DNA of 64,000 nucleotides, from the NCBI RefSeq assembly GCF_003286085.1, contig NW_020825468.1, positions 1-64,000 of the forward strand, in the 5' to 3' direction. The translations under genes were made by a program, and so were the position numbers. The notes under the pieces are model-generated. The model was not told where the DNA came from. It was given only the letters and a program-made list of their open reading frames with translations, and made no database searches. This document shows positions 44,055-54,610 of the stretch, in pieces (position 1 is the first letter of the stretch; each line of letters opens with the position of its first letter). Source of the stretch: Drosophila persimilis (taxonomy: Eukaryota; Arthropoda; Insecta; Diptera; Drosophilidae).

Positions 44055-45115
44055 CTAATGGATCAAACACCTGAGCCAATTCGGGCAGCACTGATTGGAG
44101 ACCTTTATGTTAAAGCAGAATTGGAATTTGTCCTCTAGACTCGACCAATATATACCCAAAGTTTTAACTGCGTCCTGTCCTCTGTTTTTATCATCAGGGG
44201 CTCTAGGCTGGTGTTGCCGTCCATTCCTTGATAATTGCTGCGCCATTTGTGCAGCTCGAACTTTCCTAGCCCTAATAATTCGGTCACTTGTTCTTTCAAC
44301 TTTGTCAGTTCCTCTTCTGATTCGGCGCCACACAGCACATCATCCTTATAGAAACTTCGCTTCACTGCCTCTCTAGCTAACGGACATTTTTCCGGGTACC
44401 TATCGACCAAGTGATAGCGGCAATGTACTGCCAGGAACGGCGCAGAATTTGTTCCGTAAGTGACCGTGTTTAGGCGCAGCACCTGGATAGGATCCGAAAC
44501 GTTGCATCGCCATAGAATGCATTGATAGTTTCTATGTGGTTGCGCAACCAATATTTGACGGTACATTTTCTTTATGTCGGCCCTAAGGGCGTATCTATAG
44601 AAACGGATCCTGGTCAATGTCTCGAATAGATCAGGCTGCAACGTTGGACCAACCAAGGTTGCGTCGTTCAGTGACTTGCTGTTGCTAGATCTACATGAGG
44701 CATGAAATACGACTCGTAATTTGGTCGTCAAACTCTCAGGGCGAATAACCGGATGATGTGGCATCTTGTCCGGCGGGCTCTATTGCCTCTAAATGCCCTA
44801 ACTGGCGATATTCTTCAATAGATATTCTTCAATAAATTGAACATATTGTTCCTTCAGCGCTTGACTACGATTTAATCTCTTCTCTAAATTCAAGAACCTG
44901 GTAAGTGCAATTTGATAAGTTTCGCCTAACTCAATTTTAGGATTCTTAAAGGGCAGAGCTACCACTAAATGTCCTGAGGACTCCTGCTTAACATGCGTCA
45001 CGAAAAAATCTTCGCACTGTTTTTCTTCCTCAGTGAACTTATCTACTGTTTCAGGGACTTCATCACACTTCCAAAACCTTTCTACGAGCTCTTGCAGCTG
45101 ATTATTTTTCGACAC
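44055..45115 (-). pseudogene. BEL/Pao family B reverse transcriptase, broken
   Basis: Minus frames 45115-44798 (LVERFWKCDEVPETVDKF, HLVVALPFKN, LGETYQIALTRFLNLEKRL) and 44764-44135 (MPHHPVIRPESLTTKLRVVF, NSKSLNDATLVGPTLQPDLF, ADIKKMYRQILVAQPH, YQCILWRCN, YGTNSAPFLAV). The catalytic motif reads FYKDDVLCG: the pair of Asp is kept, but Lys replaces the usual Val of YVDD. A frameshift near 44780 separates the two parts, and another after ~44135. Confidence 0.85.
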
Positions 45116-45435
45116 CTTTTGTTCAATGTCAGTTGCTAACAGTGCAACTTCAGAAGATTTTGTGAATTCACCTACGACGACCCAGCCTAACAGAGACTTT
45201 TGAAGCCTTGGCAGGTGTGCTCATAGTTTTATTTTCCCTGCTACAATTAGCTTGAAAAACAATGTGACTCCAACTAGCATGTCAATATCACCCGGACTAA
45301 AATGTAGGGTCAGCCAGCGTAACTCCCTTGGTTGGAACCCACTCCGGACAAATTCCTGAGCATGTTGGGTTATACTGAGTTATTTCCTTCAGCACACAGA
45401 AGTCCTCGGTAGTCATATATCTCGTGACTCTAGAT

Positions 45436-46290
45436 TTAAAAGTCGCTTGCACCTCTTGAGACTATCCTAGTCGTCAGAAAATTTAATTGACTACCGGAAT
45501 CTAACAAGAACCTGCAATTGCGATATCCTCCGTCTATAGCTTTGATTTGAACTACAGCGGTCGCAAGAAAGTTGGTGGATGATCTAGACAATAGGGAGCA
45601 AATCCTGCAAATCCTACATCGCGGACCATTACAGTATAGTACAGTTGTATGTCGCTTGCTAAAACAAATCAGGCACAGCGAATGCTTCTTCACCTCATAG
45701 TAACTTTGTACTAGTAATAGTTCTTTAAACCTTTGACACCCTTTCACTCCATGGGTCCCAGGACAAACGTAGCAGACATTGCTGCCTATTGTTGCAGCTA
45801 AGGTCGCATTTTTAATCTCACCTCTACCACTGGGTCGGGCTCCATTGCCTCGTCGAACTTCCCTATTTGCAATATTGACTCCTCTGTTTATCACAAACTA
45901 CGATAACAATGACCACGACGGTAACTTCTGGCAATCCCACTCAGCTTCCCACCTATCCATTGTATCTTCATCAAGCTTTGTACGAATAAGATGGAAAATT
46001 ACTGCATCCAGAATCTCGTTATCGTCGCTTAACGACTTGAGTGCTACTAATTGTGAATTTACATTGTCTACCAGCACTCTCAGTCCCTCTGAGTCGAGTC
46101 TTTTTAGCCGCCTTAAGTTGAATAGCTCCTGTACATATGATTGCAGAATAATTGCCTTATTTTCATAGCGATCATTCAATAATCGTAGTGCCTTGCGATA
46201 ATTAGGCCCTGTTAATACCAACCCCTCAATCTCACTTAACGGTCCAGCTCCTAACGATGATCTCAAATGAATAAATTTTGGACAACTCAT
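45436..46290 (-). pseudogene. BEL/Pao family B gag C-terminus, zinc knuckles and protease
   Basis: 46290-45898 holds the Gag central domain (EIEGLVLTGPNYRKALRLLN, DRYENKAIILQSYVQELFNL, LDAVIFHLIRTKLDEDTMDR). After a frameshift, 45894-45436 holds CYVCPGTHGVKGCQRF, KHSLCLICFSKRHTTVLY and CRFLLDSGSQLNFLTTRIV; DSGSQ is the protease motif. An apparent deletion and stops follow at 45120-45430. Confidence 0.85.
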
Positions 46291-46747
46291 CCAATTCAGG
46301 GTCTGATTCTATTAGAGTAGCAAAGGTGTTGTACCAGCTGATCCATTCCGTAAACTTTCCAGCGAACTCAGGCAGCTTTAGCTTGGGAAGTCTCGATGAA
46401 CGAGACACCTGTGTGCTATGTAGAAGAGCACCTACATTGGACTGCCGCCGTCCCCTATTTCCAAGACAGCTTAGTAACTTGGCCTTTAATTCGCAATAAA
46501 CCTCCTCAACTTCATAGCGGCTTTCATATTCGCTGGCGTCCTCGCTATCGTGTTTAATTTTAGCCTGAATGTTGCAGAACTGATTAAAGTTTGTTTCAAT
46601 TAGATTTAACCTGGCTTCCAGCTCCGCAGACGTCATGGAGTCGCTATCTTTTATATAGATAGCCTTTTTACGGACAAAGGAATTCATTAAGGCCGTTCGA
46701 GAAGTGAGCACCTCCACATCTTTACCCTTTCTAGGTTCCATTTGCAC
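46232..46747 (-). pseudogene. BEL/Pao family B gag N-terminal half
   Basis: Starts MQMEPRKGKDVEVLTSRTAL, with the helical N-terminal region (ELEARLNLIETNFNQFC) and RLPKLKLPEFAGKFTEWISW, the entry into the central Gag domain typical of BEL/Pao. A frameshift at about 46260-46290 passes it to the next frame. It begins 169 bases after a candidate primer site at 46916-46930. Confidence 0.85.
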
Positions 46748-46915
46748 TGACTCTTTACACCGGTGTTACCATTGAAAATTTAACAATGAAAAATACTCAG
46801 TATTGGCATGAGTAAGTAACACGGTACCAAGTTTAGCCACTCTATTCAATAATCGGCTAACTTTAAATTCTCACTACACTGCCCAAATCAATAACTGATC
46901 AACAATTGACCACTG

Positions 46916-47289
46916 TGCGCCACTGTACCAAAATGTGTACGTGCGCCCCAACGAAAAGGGGAGCAAAGAAGAAACGACTACAAAGTTATATCAATGTCAA
47001 GTAGCAATTACTGTTCTTTAGGTGCCGGCTTGTAAATGCATATATATGTAAGTATGTATGTGCCTTTCTTCAACGTATAGTAGTGCACGCAATAGGCTGT
47101 ATGTGTGTATGCAGATACCTCAAGCTAACTGTAATTGTAATCTGCTTTCTACACGATACCCCGCTTACAGAACAATTAAAGCGCAGAAGTCTCAAAGCCG
47201 CGACCACTTGACACTAAAACAATTGTATCGTTTTGAGATTATTCACACACATGCCTACAAGAAATATTAGATGCTCAAAGCAGTTCACA
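46916..47289 (-). mobile_element. 5' LTR (356 bp) and primer site of BEL/Pao family B
   Basis: On the minus strand the LTR starts TGTGAACTGC at 47289 and ends CGTACACA at 46934. Three bases later TGGTACAGTGGCGCA (46930-46916) is a candidate primer site. The LTR has no coding content. It abuts the TAF5-like unit 1 sequence at 47290. Confidence 0.65.
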
Positions 47290-47333
47290 CTCTAAATTCG
47301 ATACCGAAGCCGCTATCGCTCTGGCCGTCAGAA

Positions 47334-47800
47334 AGTTTTAGACTCTGGGATATCGGTGGTGCAGAAAGATGACGGCGTGGGTAAGAGTAAATTCGACGAA
47401 GATTTCGTCGATTTTTATGAGTGCGCTGGGTTCGGACCGTAGTATCCTTCGTAGGTAGGAACAAACACGAGCTGTACGACTCGTACAAGAGGCGCATCGA
47501 AAAGCTCATGCAGATCCGCAAGCCACTGGACGTACCGCAAAGGGCCCTGGAACTGCTATCTGGTGCGGATAAAGTAAAGTTCTGCATGTTCAGGAGCACC
47601 TTCAAGAAATTCAACGTACTCCAATCCCAGCTTTGGCCGAATGGGCACCTGAAGCGGCTTTTGGGCCACTTCGAAATGCCCCAGGAGCGGATTCTCTACT
47701 GCCTAAAAATAAAATTATTTTGTTTATAGAAAAAAACTTGGAAATACGGATATTCCAGTCTATAAACTCGACTTCCAGGACCAACACGTGTGAATTTAAA
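47334..47800 (+). pseudogene. TAF5-like fragment, unit 1
   Basis: Begins GTTTTAGACTCTGGGATATC as in units 2 and 3. The frame carries KSKFDEDFVDFYECAG, then jumps (with respect to unit 3) straight to FVGRNKHELYDSYKRRIEKL, RKPLDVPQRALELLSGADKV, KFCMFRSTFKKFNVLQSQLW and GHLKRLLGHFEM. These match in order the second half of the TAF5 NTD2 domain (a helical domain of TFIID/SAGA). The ~195 bases with the YPTLAIAYLQM helix are deleted. An intron-like A/T-rich tract with TTTATAG follows. Not functional. Confidence 0.6.
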
Positions 47801-47820
47801 GTAATTTTCTTTGGTTCTTT

Positions 47821-48360
47821 TTAGCCAAATTTCGTGAGGATCATCATCTTGGACTTTGACTTGTTGGATTTGCGGGATTCGCGAGACTTGCAGGGCTTTG
47901 AGCATCTTTTCTTGGACCTCCTGCTTTTGCGCTTTTTGCAAGCCGACTTCTTGCGTCTGCGCTTTCCACAACTCGCCTTCTTGGGCTTACTCTTAGCACG
48001 GTGGGTTCGCTTTTACGTGTCCAGAAACATTCCTCCTCGTCCAGGGAGGAGGCAGTCGACACTATTGCAGGAGCTGTTGGCTGGCTATGGCATCATGTTC
48101 AGTGCAGAGCAAGCTGCTGCTGTTGCCTTGCTTAATGGGCCCTATGGATATTGCAGGTCGATAGTCAGGCTGTAGGGAGCAAAAGGGAATTGCTGCACTC
48201 ATTAGTGGATTTAAATGCGCAAAGAACTCAACCCACGGTACCGAGTTCTGTGGCCTGGGGACATCGCACGCCTGCGACTTGTACCGCCCTCTGTCCGTGG
48301 TATATGGATCCAAACCGGCGCTTGCAGTCCCGCAGGTAATTTAAATATGCGGTAAAAGAG
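47821..48360 (-). pseudogene. Protamine-like (MST-HMG, Lys/Arg/Cys-rich) gene, unit 1
   Basis: Minus strand, tail to tail with the TAF5-like fragment. 48340-48230 reads NYLRDCKRRFGSIYHGQRAV, the start of an MST-HMG box, but a ~16 base loss removes the AAxxRW part kept in unit 3. 47997-47821 is an intact basic tail ending in TAA: AKSKPKKASCGKRRRKKSAC, KKRKSRRSKKRCSKPCKS and so on, 59 residues with 5 Cys. A one-base loss (CCACCGTGC against CCACCTGTGC in unit 2) separates the tail from the upstream EEECFWTRK frame. Sperm nuclear basic proteins of Drosophila combine exactly these two parts; they pack sperm DNA. I infer a decayed copy of such a gene. Confidence 0.6.
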
Positions 48361-48447
48361 CTCATCTTACAAATTTTTCATAAAAACAAAGAATAATTGG
48401 GAAAAATTTGGAAAAATGGCCATAAAAATACTAGTACTAATTATGTT

Positions 48448-48838
48448 TTAGATGCCAAGCTTTTTTGGCACCTATGTGTTTCAAAAATGAAAAGAGATTT
48501 TGGGTTAAACTTTATAATTCGTATTTAATCTTGGTGGCATAGCGGAAGCCGATTGCATGCTATTGCCAGATAAAATTTATGCGAGATCGATATGCAACCA
48601 ATGCGCAGAGGGGTTAGCATAGAACTAAACTATAGACGACGGCGTTAGATCAAAGTGATTGCCGAAGTGGCGGCAGCAGATCAAAGAAGTTGCCGAAGTG
48701 GCGGCGGCAGAGAGCCCCTTTAGCGGGAGAGCGCAGCAGCTCTGCAGAAAGTCAACGTTTTACAACATAGGCGGCTCTCTCTGCTCATATAATAATAATG
48801 TTAAAGTTACGGTTATTCTTCAGCGGCTGGCCCGAACA
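48448..48838 (-). mobile_element. 3' LTR of BEL/Pao family C
   Basis: On the minus strand CCAACGGGGGGAGTA (polypurine tract) precedes TGTTCGGGCCAGCCGCTG at 48838. The LTR runs about 390 bp to GGCATCT near 48448. The matching part at 53953-54114 is the 5' LTR; it lacks 26 bases (GCATGCTATTGCCAGATAAAATTTAT region) and its own first half. Confidence 0.75.
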
Positions 48839-49409
48839 TACTCCCCCCGTTGGGAGCTAGTCTCTCAACAGATTCCTTAAGGGGCAGCAAACATAGCTGA
48901 GTGACGGCCCTCCTGATGTTTCCTGAGGATGTCTTCAGGTCAGCGACGCGACACACTCCGTCCTTGCCCATAACGACATCGACCACTCTAGCCAGTGGCC
49001 AACGCATTTGAGGAAGATTTTCATCCTTCACCAGAACGAGAACGTTCTTGCAGATGTTTTGCACACGCCACTTCGCGCGCTCTTACAAAAGAGTGAGTTA
49101 CTCTTCCCGCCAACGGCTCCAAAATATTTGTTGTAGTTGGGTGACCCGCTGCCAGCCATCCAGACGATTGTACTTCAGCATAGTTAGGTCAGGCTCGAGG
49201 ATTTGCTCATGGGGGCCGCCTAAAAGCAGATGAGCAGGAGTCAAAACGTCTAAATCATCAGGATTTTCTGAAAGCGAGAGCAAAGGGCGAGAGTTAACAA
49301 TTGCAGTGATCTGACAGATCAGAGTGCGCAGCTCGTCGAAGCTAAGCACAGATGGTCCAACTGAGCGGTACAGGTGATATTTTGCGGTCTTCACGGCCGC
49401 TTCCCACAA
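48813..49409 (-). pseudogene. BEL/Pao family C integrase, core deleted
   Basis: 49409-49098 starts at the catalytic Glu region (MWEAAVKTAKYHLYRSVGPS) and holds AIVNSRPLLSLSENPDDLDV and LTPAHLLLGG. A new frame (49064-48813) gives LVLVKDENLPQMRWPLARVV and GKDGVCRVADLKT, the C-terminal domain. The two catalytic Asp regions that should lie between 49409 and 49550 are absent, so the integrase is inactive. Confidence 0.85.
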
Positions 49410-49537
49410 CCCGCCAAAATGCGGAGAGCGAGCTCCATGTGTATAGCCTTAGAAGTGAAGCAGATGAATATGCTAATGTAGCACTTGATCGGAGGCCTTG
49501 ATGAGTTCAACCATGCGGGGCCTAGTCCTGAAGCATC

Positions 49538-51104
49538 TCACACATCTGCTGACAACCCTTGACACTGCTTTAACACCTCCAATGGGCCAATATTCCAGCC
49601 GAATTTTGGATATGTTCCCACATCTTCATGATAATATCTTATCAGCGCAAAGGTAATGGAATGTCCCTTTGGCAGAATGAGCGGGTGCTGAGCGTCAAAT
49701 CCTAGCGATGAGTTGCCAAGACGACCTCCAACTCTAAGCAGTCCAGAATGATCGATGAACGGGTTGAGCGAACTAATAGAACTGGATTTCATGACTTGAC
49801 CATTGCACCGAATCTCCTTTATGTCCATCCACAAATTTGCCAGCTGAATGTGTCGAATTAGAAGATGCGTTCCTTGCCGAATATCAGAAACGGTGAGTCC
49901 TGGATGCCTAAGACGATGTATAAATTTATGCATGTAGGCGAATGTGCGCTGCATGCGAAAGAATGAATTCGCAAATTTGCATCCGGACGTGAGATCGGCA
50001 TGTGGAGACGTGATTAGCAATCCTCTCTTGCGAAGCTCCAAAGTTGCTATGTTTTTAGTAGGAGATACAGGCCACCTATCCTTGGAGCCTAGCAAAAAGG
50101 ATGGGCCGTGAAACCATAGCTCTGACTGGATAAGATGGTTGGGAAGCGAGCCTCTCGAGAGAATATCAGCAGGATTTAAAGATGTGGGAACATAGCGCCA
50201 TTCCATGGCTGCCGTCAACTCCTGAATTGATGCCACTCGATTTTCCACGAAAACTTGAAATTTAGCTGGCTCGTCCCTAATCCAAGATAATGGTGTTGAC
50301 GAATCCGACCAGCAATAGAAAGATTCCCATGTCCTTTACATTCTGCATGATTTTCGCAAGCAAATAGGCTCCACTTAATTCCAGCTTAGGAATCAATATA
50401 GTCTTTAGCGGCGCCACTCGCGACTTTGAGCACAAAACGTGGCTCGAAGACTGGGCTTCCCTGGACACGACATACACGCAATCGCCATATGCTTCTAAGC
50501 TGGCATCACAGAATCCGTGAACTTCTGCAGCCATACTAGAACGAAGAACCAAGCGAGGAAATGAGATCCGAGAAATGCTTGCCAAACTATTTCTCAAGTC
50601 CATCCAAGTTGAATGCAACGCTGAGGGTAGGCTTTCATCCCAATCCAAATTTTCTCTCCAAAGCTGCTGAAGGAAGATTTTGCACCTGACAATGACTGGA
50701 TTTATCAATCCAAGAGGGTCGTAGAACCGCGCAATCGTAGATAAAACCGACCGCTTTGATGGCTTTGAGTTTGTGTCCAGTGCGGACAAGGCAAAAAGCA
50801 GCTGATCCGAAGCAGGGTCCCACTCTAAGCCGAGAGTTTTGGCTAAGTCGCTTCCATCATTAAACTTTAGGAACTTCTCTATGTCATCTTCAGGGGTTCC
50901 CTCAATTACTTCTTGGTGACTGGAGCACCATTTCCTAAGTCTAAAATTACCACGGGACAGTAAAGCTGATGTTTGGTGAATCTTGTCCATGACCTGTGCG
51001 ACCGAATTACCGCCCGAAATAAGGTCATCCACGTAAAACTCCTGCCGCAGAGCAGCTGAGCCAAGAGGGTAGGATTCAGCCTCGTCGATGGCCAGCTGGT
51101 GCAT
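49538..51104 (-). pseudogene. BEL/Pao family C RT (catalytic part) and RNase H
   Basis: 51104-50277: MHQLAIDEAESYPLG, FYVDDLISGG (YVDD catalytic pair), RKWCSSHQE, KRSVLSTIARFYDPLGLINP, AEVHGFCDASLEAYGDCVYV (RNase H Asp), IPKLELSGAYLLAKI (Glu). A shift near 50270 loses the WSDS motif, then 50248-49538: RVASIQELTAAMEWRYVPTS, LNPADILSRGS, GTHLLIRHIQ, LNPFIDHSGLLRVGGRLGNS. Long near-intact stretches suggest a fairly young copy. Confidence 0.88.
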
Positions 51105-51154
51105 TGCGCGGACCGCTAAAAATGATGCAGCCCTCGTCCCGTATGTGACGGTGT

Positions 51155-51799
51155 CTAATGTGTAGACTTGAACCTCGGATACAAATTGTCGGGTGGAGAC
51201 ACTCGTACGCAGCGGTACATTTTACAAATGTCCCCAGTGAGAGCGACTGGATATGTTCGAAAGCGAATCAATATGTTAAACAATGCAGGCTGAATAACAG
51301 GGCCTGTCATCATCACATCATTTAGAGAATATCCAGTTGATGTAGCTGCGGATCCATCGAAAACGACACGGAGTTTTGTCGTCGTACTATCCTCCTTTAG
51401 GACACAGTGATGAGGCAAGAAATATTTGCAGAGGCTACGGGAATCAGGGTTGACTTGGTGCATATGATGCAAATCAATATACTCCCTCATAAAGGCGGAA
51501 TACCGCTCCTTGAGTGTAGGATTACGCTCCAGTTTTCGCTCCAGACTGATGAACCGTCGATAAGCCGGAGCATAAGATTCTCCTAAACGATCAGTATTGT
51601 TATTTAGCGGCAGACGAACTGCATACTCCCCGGATGGCAACCGTGAAAGGTGGCTTACGAAATGTGCTTCACAATCGTCTTCTTCTTGGGTATTCAACCC
51701 AGCCTCCACACAATTCTCGACTTCCCAAAACATACGAAGAGTTTTATCCAACCTTGCTTCCATCTCAGCTATCGAATCTGGACAATTCTGCGTGGCCAA
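51155..51799 (-). pseudogene. BEL/Pao family C reverse transcriptase, N-terminal part
   Basis: Contains ARLDKTLRMFWEVENCVEAG, YAVRLPLNNNTDRLGESYAP, KYFLPHHCVLKEDSTTTKLR, VVFDGSAATSTGYSLNDVMM and GDICKMYRCVRVSPPDN. A short deletion then shifts the frame (51150-51190) before the YVDD part. Confidence 0.88.
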
Positions 51800-53121
51800 A
51801 AGCGCCGAGCTTGATACCTTCTGTCCACCACCAGATACGATCCACCCAAGCCGGGTCTTCTGCAGAAGAGGCAGTCCATCGTTTGATTTGTTTGATTTGG
51901 TTTGATTTGGCCTACGCAGAGGAGATCATAAAAGACGCTCGCACCAATGATGAGATCAACCCGTTGAGGATTGAAAAATGCACGATCAGCGAGCTCAATG
52001 TTAGATGGAATACGCCAATCGGATACATTTACTGTCATACTTGGTTGAGAATCGGTAATCGTGGGGGCGATGAGAGCAGTAAGCGTAGTTGTGTAAGCAG
52101 AGGTGCGAGAATGCATACAAATGCTTATGGTGGATCCCTCAGTAGAAACGCTGGTATCGCCCAGCCCAGACACCAGTGCAGACGATTGAGTTATCCTAAG
52201 CTGAAGCTGCTGGGCGAACCTGGATGTGACGAGATGCAGCTGCGATCCTGAATCTAAGATGGCACGACAAGGAACTAAAACGCCAGACCGATTCTTCACG
52301 AGAACCACGGCTGTAGCCAGAAGCACAACATCAGAGTGAAGACCTTGGGCAGCAAGAGAGGTAGACGAAGGTAGAGACGAGCTGCTAGCAAAATTTTGAG
52401 CAACGGAAAGAGTGTCCGGTTGAACGGCCAGATCGGGAGGAGTAATACCTGGGCAGCTTCGTGTTGTGGGCTGTATACTATCGAAGTGCAACAAACTATG
52501 ATGCCTACCGCCGCATACTCGACATTTTCCATTATTGCATGCGCGGGTCCGGTGCCCCGGTTTTAGGCAATTGAATATCTTGCACGAGTATATTCCATGG
52601 CCCGCTGAGTGGCAAAAGACGCATACAGACGGGTCGGCGGAAGAGTTGGAAGCTAAAAACGTTTTCTTAACCTGCGTATAGGAATGGTTTTTTCCCACCT
52701 GATCGCTACTAGCGTGTGTCGCTGTAGCATATTCCAATCGCTCCATTTTCTGGCAGCGTTGCTGCAAGAATTCGAAGAATTCCTCTGCGGTAGGTATAGC
52801 ATCCGACGATGTGTGCTCCTCCCATTTGGTTTGCGTCTTCGAATCCAACTTCTGCCGCAGCATGTTGATGACCATGAATCCTGAAATCTCCTCCTGAAGC
52901 TCCTCAGTTCCCAATGTCTGCAACGCTCGCATGTGTAAATTGACTGCATCCGAAAACTCCCGAAGCCTTTTAGCAAGATGCGAGTCTACCCTCTTTAGCC
53001 CAAGAATCTTTTTGATGTGTGCCTGGAAAACAAGTCTTTTGTTATTAAAGCGTTTATTAAGTATATCCAGAGCCGCACGATAATTGGCACTGGAGAGCTC
53101 CAACGATCGAACCGAATCCAA
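51769..53121 (-). pseudogene. BEL/Pao family C gag C-terminus, knuckles and protease
   Basis: A 450-codon frame: Gag central domain (YRAALDILNKRFNNKRLVFQ), ALQTLGTEELQEEISG, QTKWEEHTSSDAIP, knuckles CVFCHSAGHGIYSC, CLKPGHRTRACNNGKC and CGGRHHSLLH, then the protease with CRAILDSGSQLHLVTSRFAQ and VDLIIGASVFYDLLCVGQIK. It ends in out-of-frame residues where a GATTTGTTT-type direct repeat (51879-51909) has expanded and shifted the frame into the RT. Confidence 0.9.
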
Positions 53122-53659
53122 AGCCGCATCAGCGAGGCAACAGCGAGGAATTTCTCGATGTCACTGAGATCCGCATCCGCTTCAATCACCGATTTGAACA
53201 TTGCCATAAAATCCGAGAACTCGACGTATCCACCAGAAAACTTAGGCACCTTCAGCTCAGGAAGTCGCTGCTTGTGAGCCATGATGATGGTACTATGTCC
53301 GGAATGGCTTGGCAGAGTCGTAGAATGGGCAGCGGCGTGTGACTGGCTTACTTCAACAGCGGCCAGCAACTCAGCTTTCAACGATATGAAAAGAGTATCG
53401 AAGATTTCGCGCAGCTCACTCCCAATCTCGTTTTGATCGAGAGCCTCCAATTAATTATGGGCCTTATTGAATTCCTCTCGAATTTCTGCCAACGTATCAA
53501 GGCGCACCTCGACTTCCGCGGCGGTCAGCTTATCGATTTTATTCCCCGCGAAGGATTTGCCAAGCCTGTGCAAGCCTGACTTTTACGCTTATACAGACTC
53601 AGTCTGGAATCAGCAACCACAATATTTACGCCCGCGCCTGTATTCGGATCGTTGTCCAT
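52995..53659 (-). pseudogene. BEL/Pao family C gag N-terminal part
   Basis: The probable start is the ATG at 53659 (MDNDPNTGAGVNIVVADS), with frameshifts near 53560; the 53450-52995 frame then gives EIFDTLFISLKAELLAAVEV, HKQRLPELKVPKFSGGYVEF and SVIEADADLSDIEKFL. A shift at about 53120 moves on to the next frame. It lies 264 bases after the primer site. Confidence 0.8.
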
Positions 53660-53922
53660 GTTAACCGTTGTGCAATTCGACACAACAACGGAAAATGAAA
53701 TACCGCTTAAGCGACGATATATAGACGCGAGAGCGAGAATGCAAGACACGAAAAGTCAAGAACAGCGGCTGCAGCTGCGCAGAGAATGAGAGATTCGACG
53801 CTTAAAGTACCGGAATTTGTCTATAAATATTCCAGCCGCACTCTCACTGAATTTGCACTGTTTTTCAACGTGCACCCAAATGTATTTGTTGGTAGTTAAA
53901 CGCGATTAAGCAATGGTTTTAT

Positions 53923-54114
53923 ATCACGTCGGGGGGTCACCAACGTTTGAGATGCCAAGCTTTTTGGCACCTATGTGTTTCAAAAATGAAAAGAGATTTT
54001 GGGTTAAACTTTATAGTTCGTATTTAATCTTGGTGGCTTAGCGGAAGCCGATTGCGAGATCGATATGCAACCAATGCGCAGAGGGGTTAGCATAGAACTA
54101 AACTATAGACGACG
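53923..54114 (-). mobile_element. Primer site and truncated 5' LTR of BEL/Pao family C
   Basis: TGGTGACCCCCCGACGTGAT (53942-53923, minus strand), like the family A site. Upstream on that strand, 53953-54114 matches the 3' LTR up to ACTATAGACGACG and then stops, joining the proteasome-like fragment. Confidence 0.8.
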
Positions 54115-54540
54115 TGAGAGACTCCTACGATTGAGTTTCTTGTGTGTTTGTAATTCTATTTTTTGTTTGAAAATTTACATTGGGGCCACGTGCGCCATGC
54201 CGTGCTTCCATTAGTTCCGAAATCTTTCGCGTTGTTGTGCCAATGGCGACGCCATCGGATGCGACGATGCCCAGAGATGTGTGGCCTTTGGATACCGCTT
54301 TCAACGCATACGACGATTGCCGTATAACCATAAACGCTTGCGAAAACTTCAACTGTTCAACCATTTCTGAAAAAAGTAGACATAAAAGTTAAAGTGAAAC
54401 GAAAGTCGGCATCCAGGTCGTGGAAGTTGGGGTCAACGGGACGCATCGGTACGCCATACAAATTGCGTTCCAAGTCCTACTCGGAGGCACCTAAATTGTC
54501 ACTCATTTTACTTATTTTTCAGTTAAAACCCAATGAAGCT
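54115..54540 (-). pseudogene. Proteasome alpha-subunit-like N-terminal fragment, copy 2
   Basis: Minus-strand counterpart of 40975-41320. 54364 onward: MVEQLKFSQAFMVIRQ, SSYALKAVSKGHTSLGIVAS, DGVAIGTTTRKISELME. Here Tyr-Ala-Leu and Gly-Ile-Val-Ala-Ser are closer to the alpha-subunit pattern than in copy 1. The upstream part (54510-54400) reads MSDNLGASE, a stop, then DLERNLYGVPMRPVDPNFHD, the same unidentified leader as copy 1 but with an ATG. After ...GARGP the frame leaves the shared sequence. No further exon is seen. Confidence 0.45.
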
Positions 54541-54610
54541 ATGATTTTGCTAATCTTATCGATGTTTAAATCGTTTCCACATCGCATCGTGTCGATGTAT
54601 TTGCGAGTAA

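Noticed and set aside
47834-48175. Plus-strand Leu/Phe-rich ORF opposite the protamine-like tail
   Set aside because: Complement of Lys/Arg codons naturally gives Leu/Phe; the minus frame is the one conserved across the three units.
54180-54392. Plus-strand ORF opposite the proteasome-like fragment (and 41104-41319 minus)
   Set aside because: The opposite strand fits a known fold pattern and is preceded by an acceptor-like tract; this frame fits nothing. I keep some doubt, since both strands are open in both copies.
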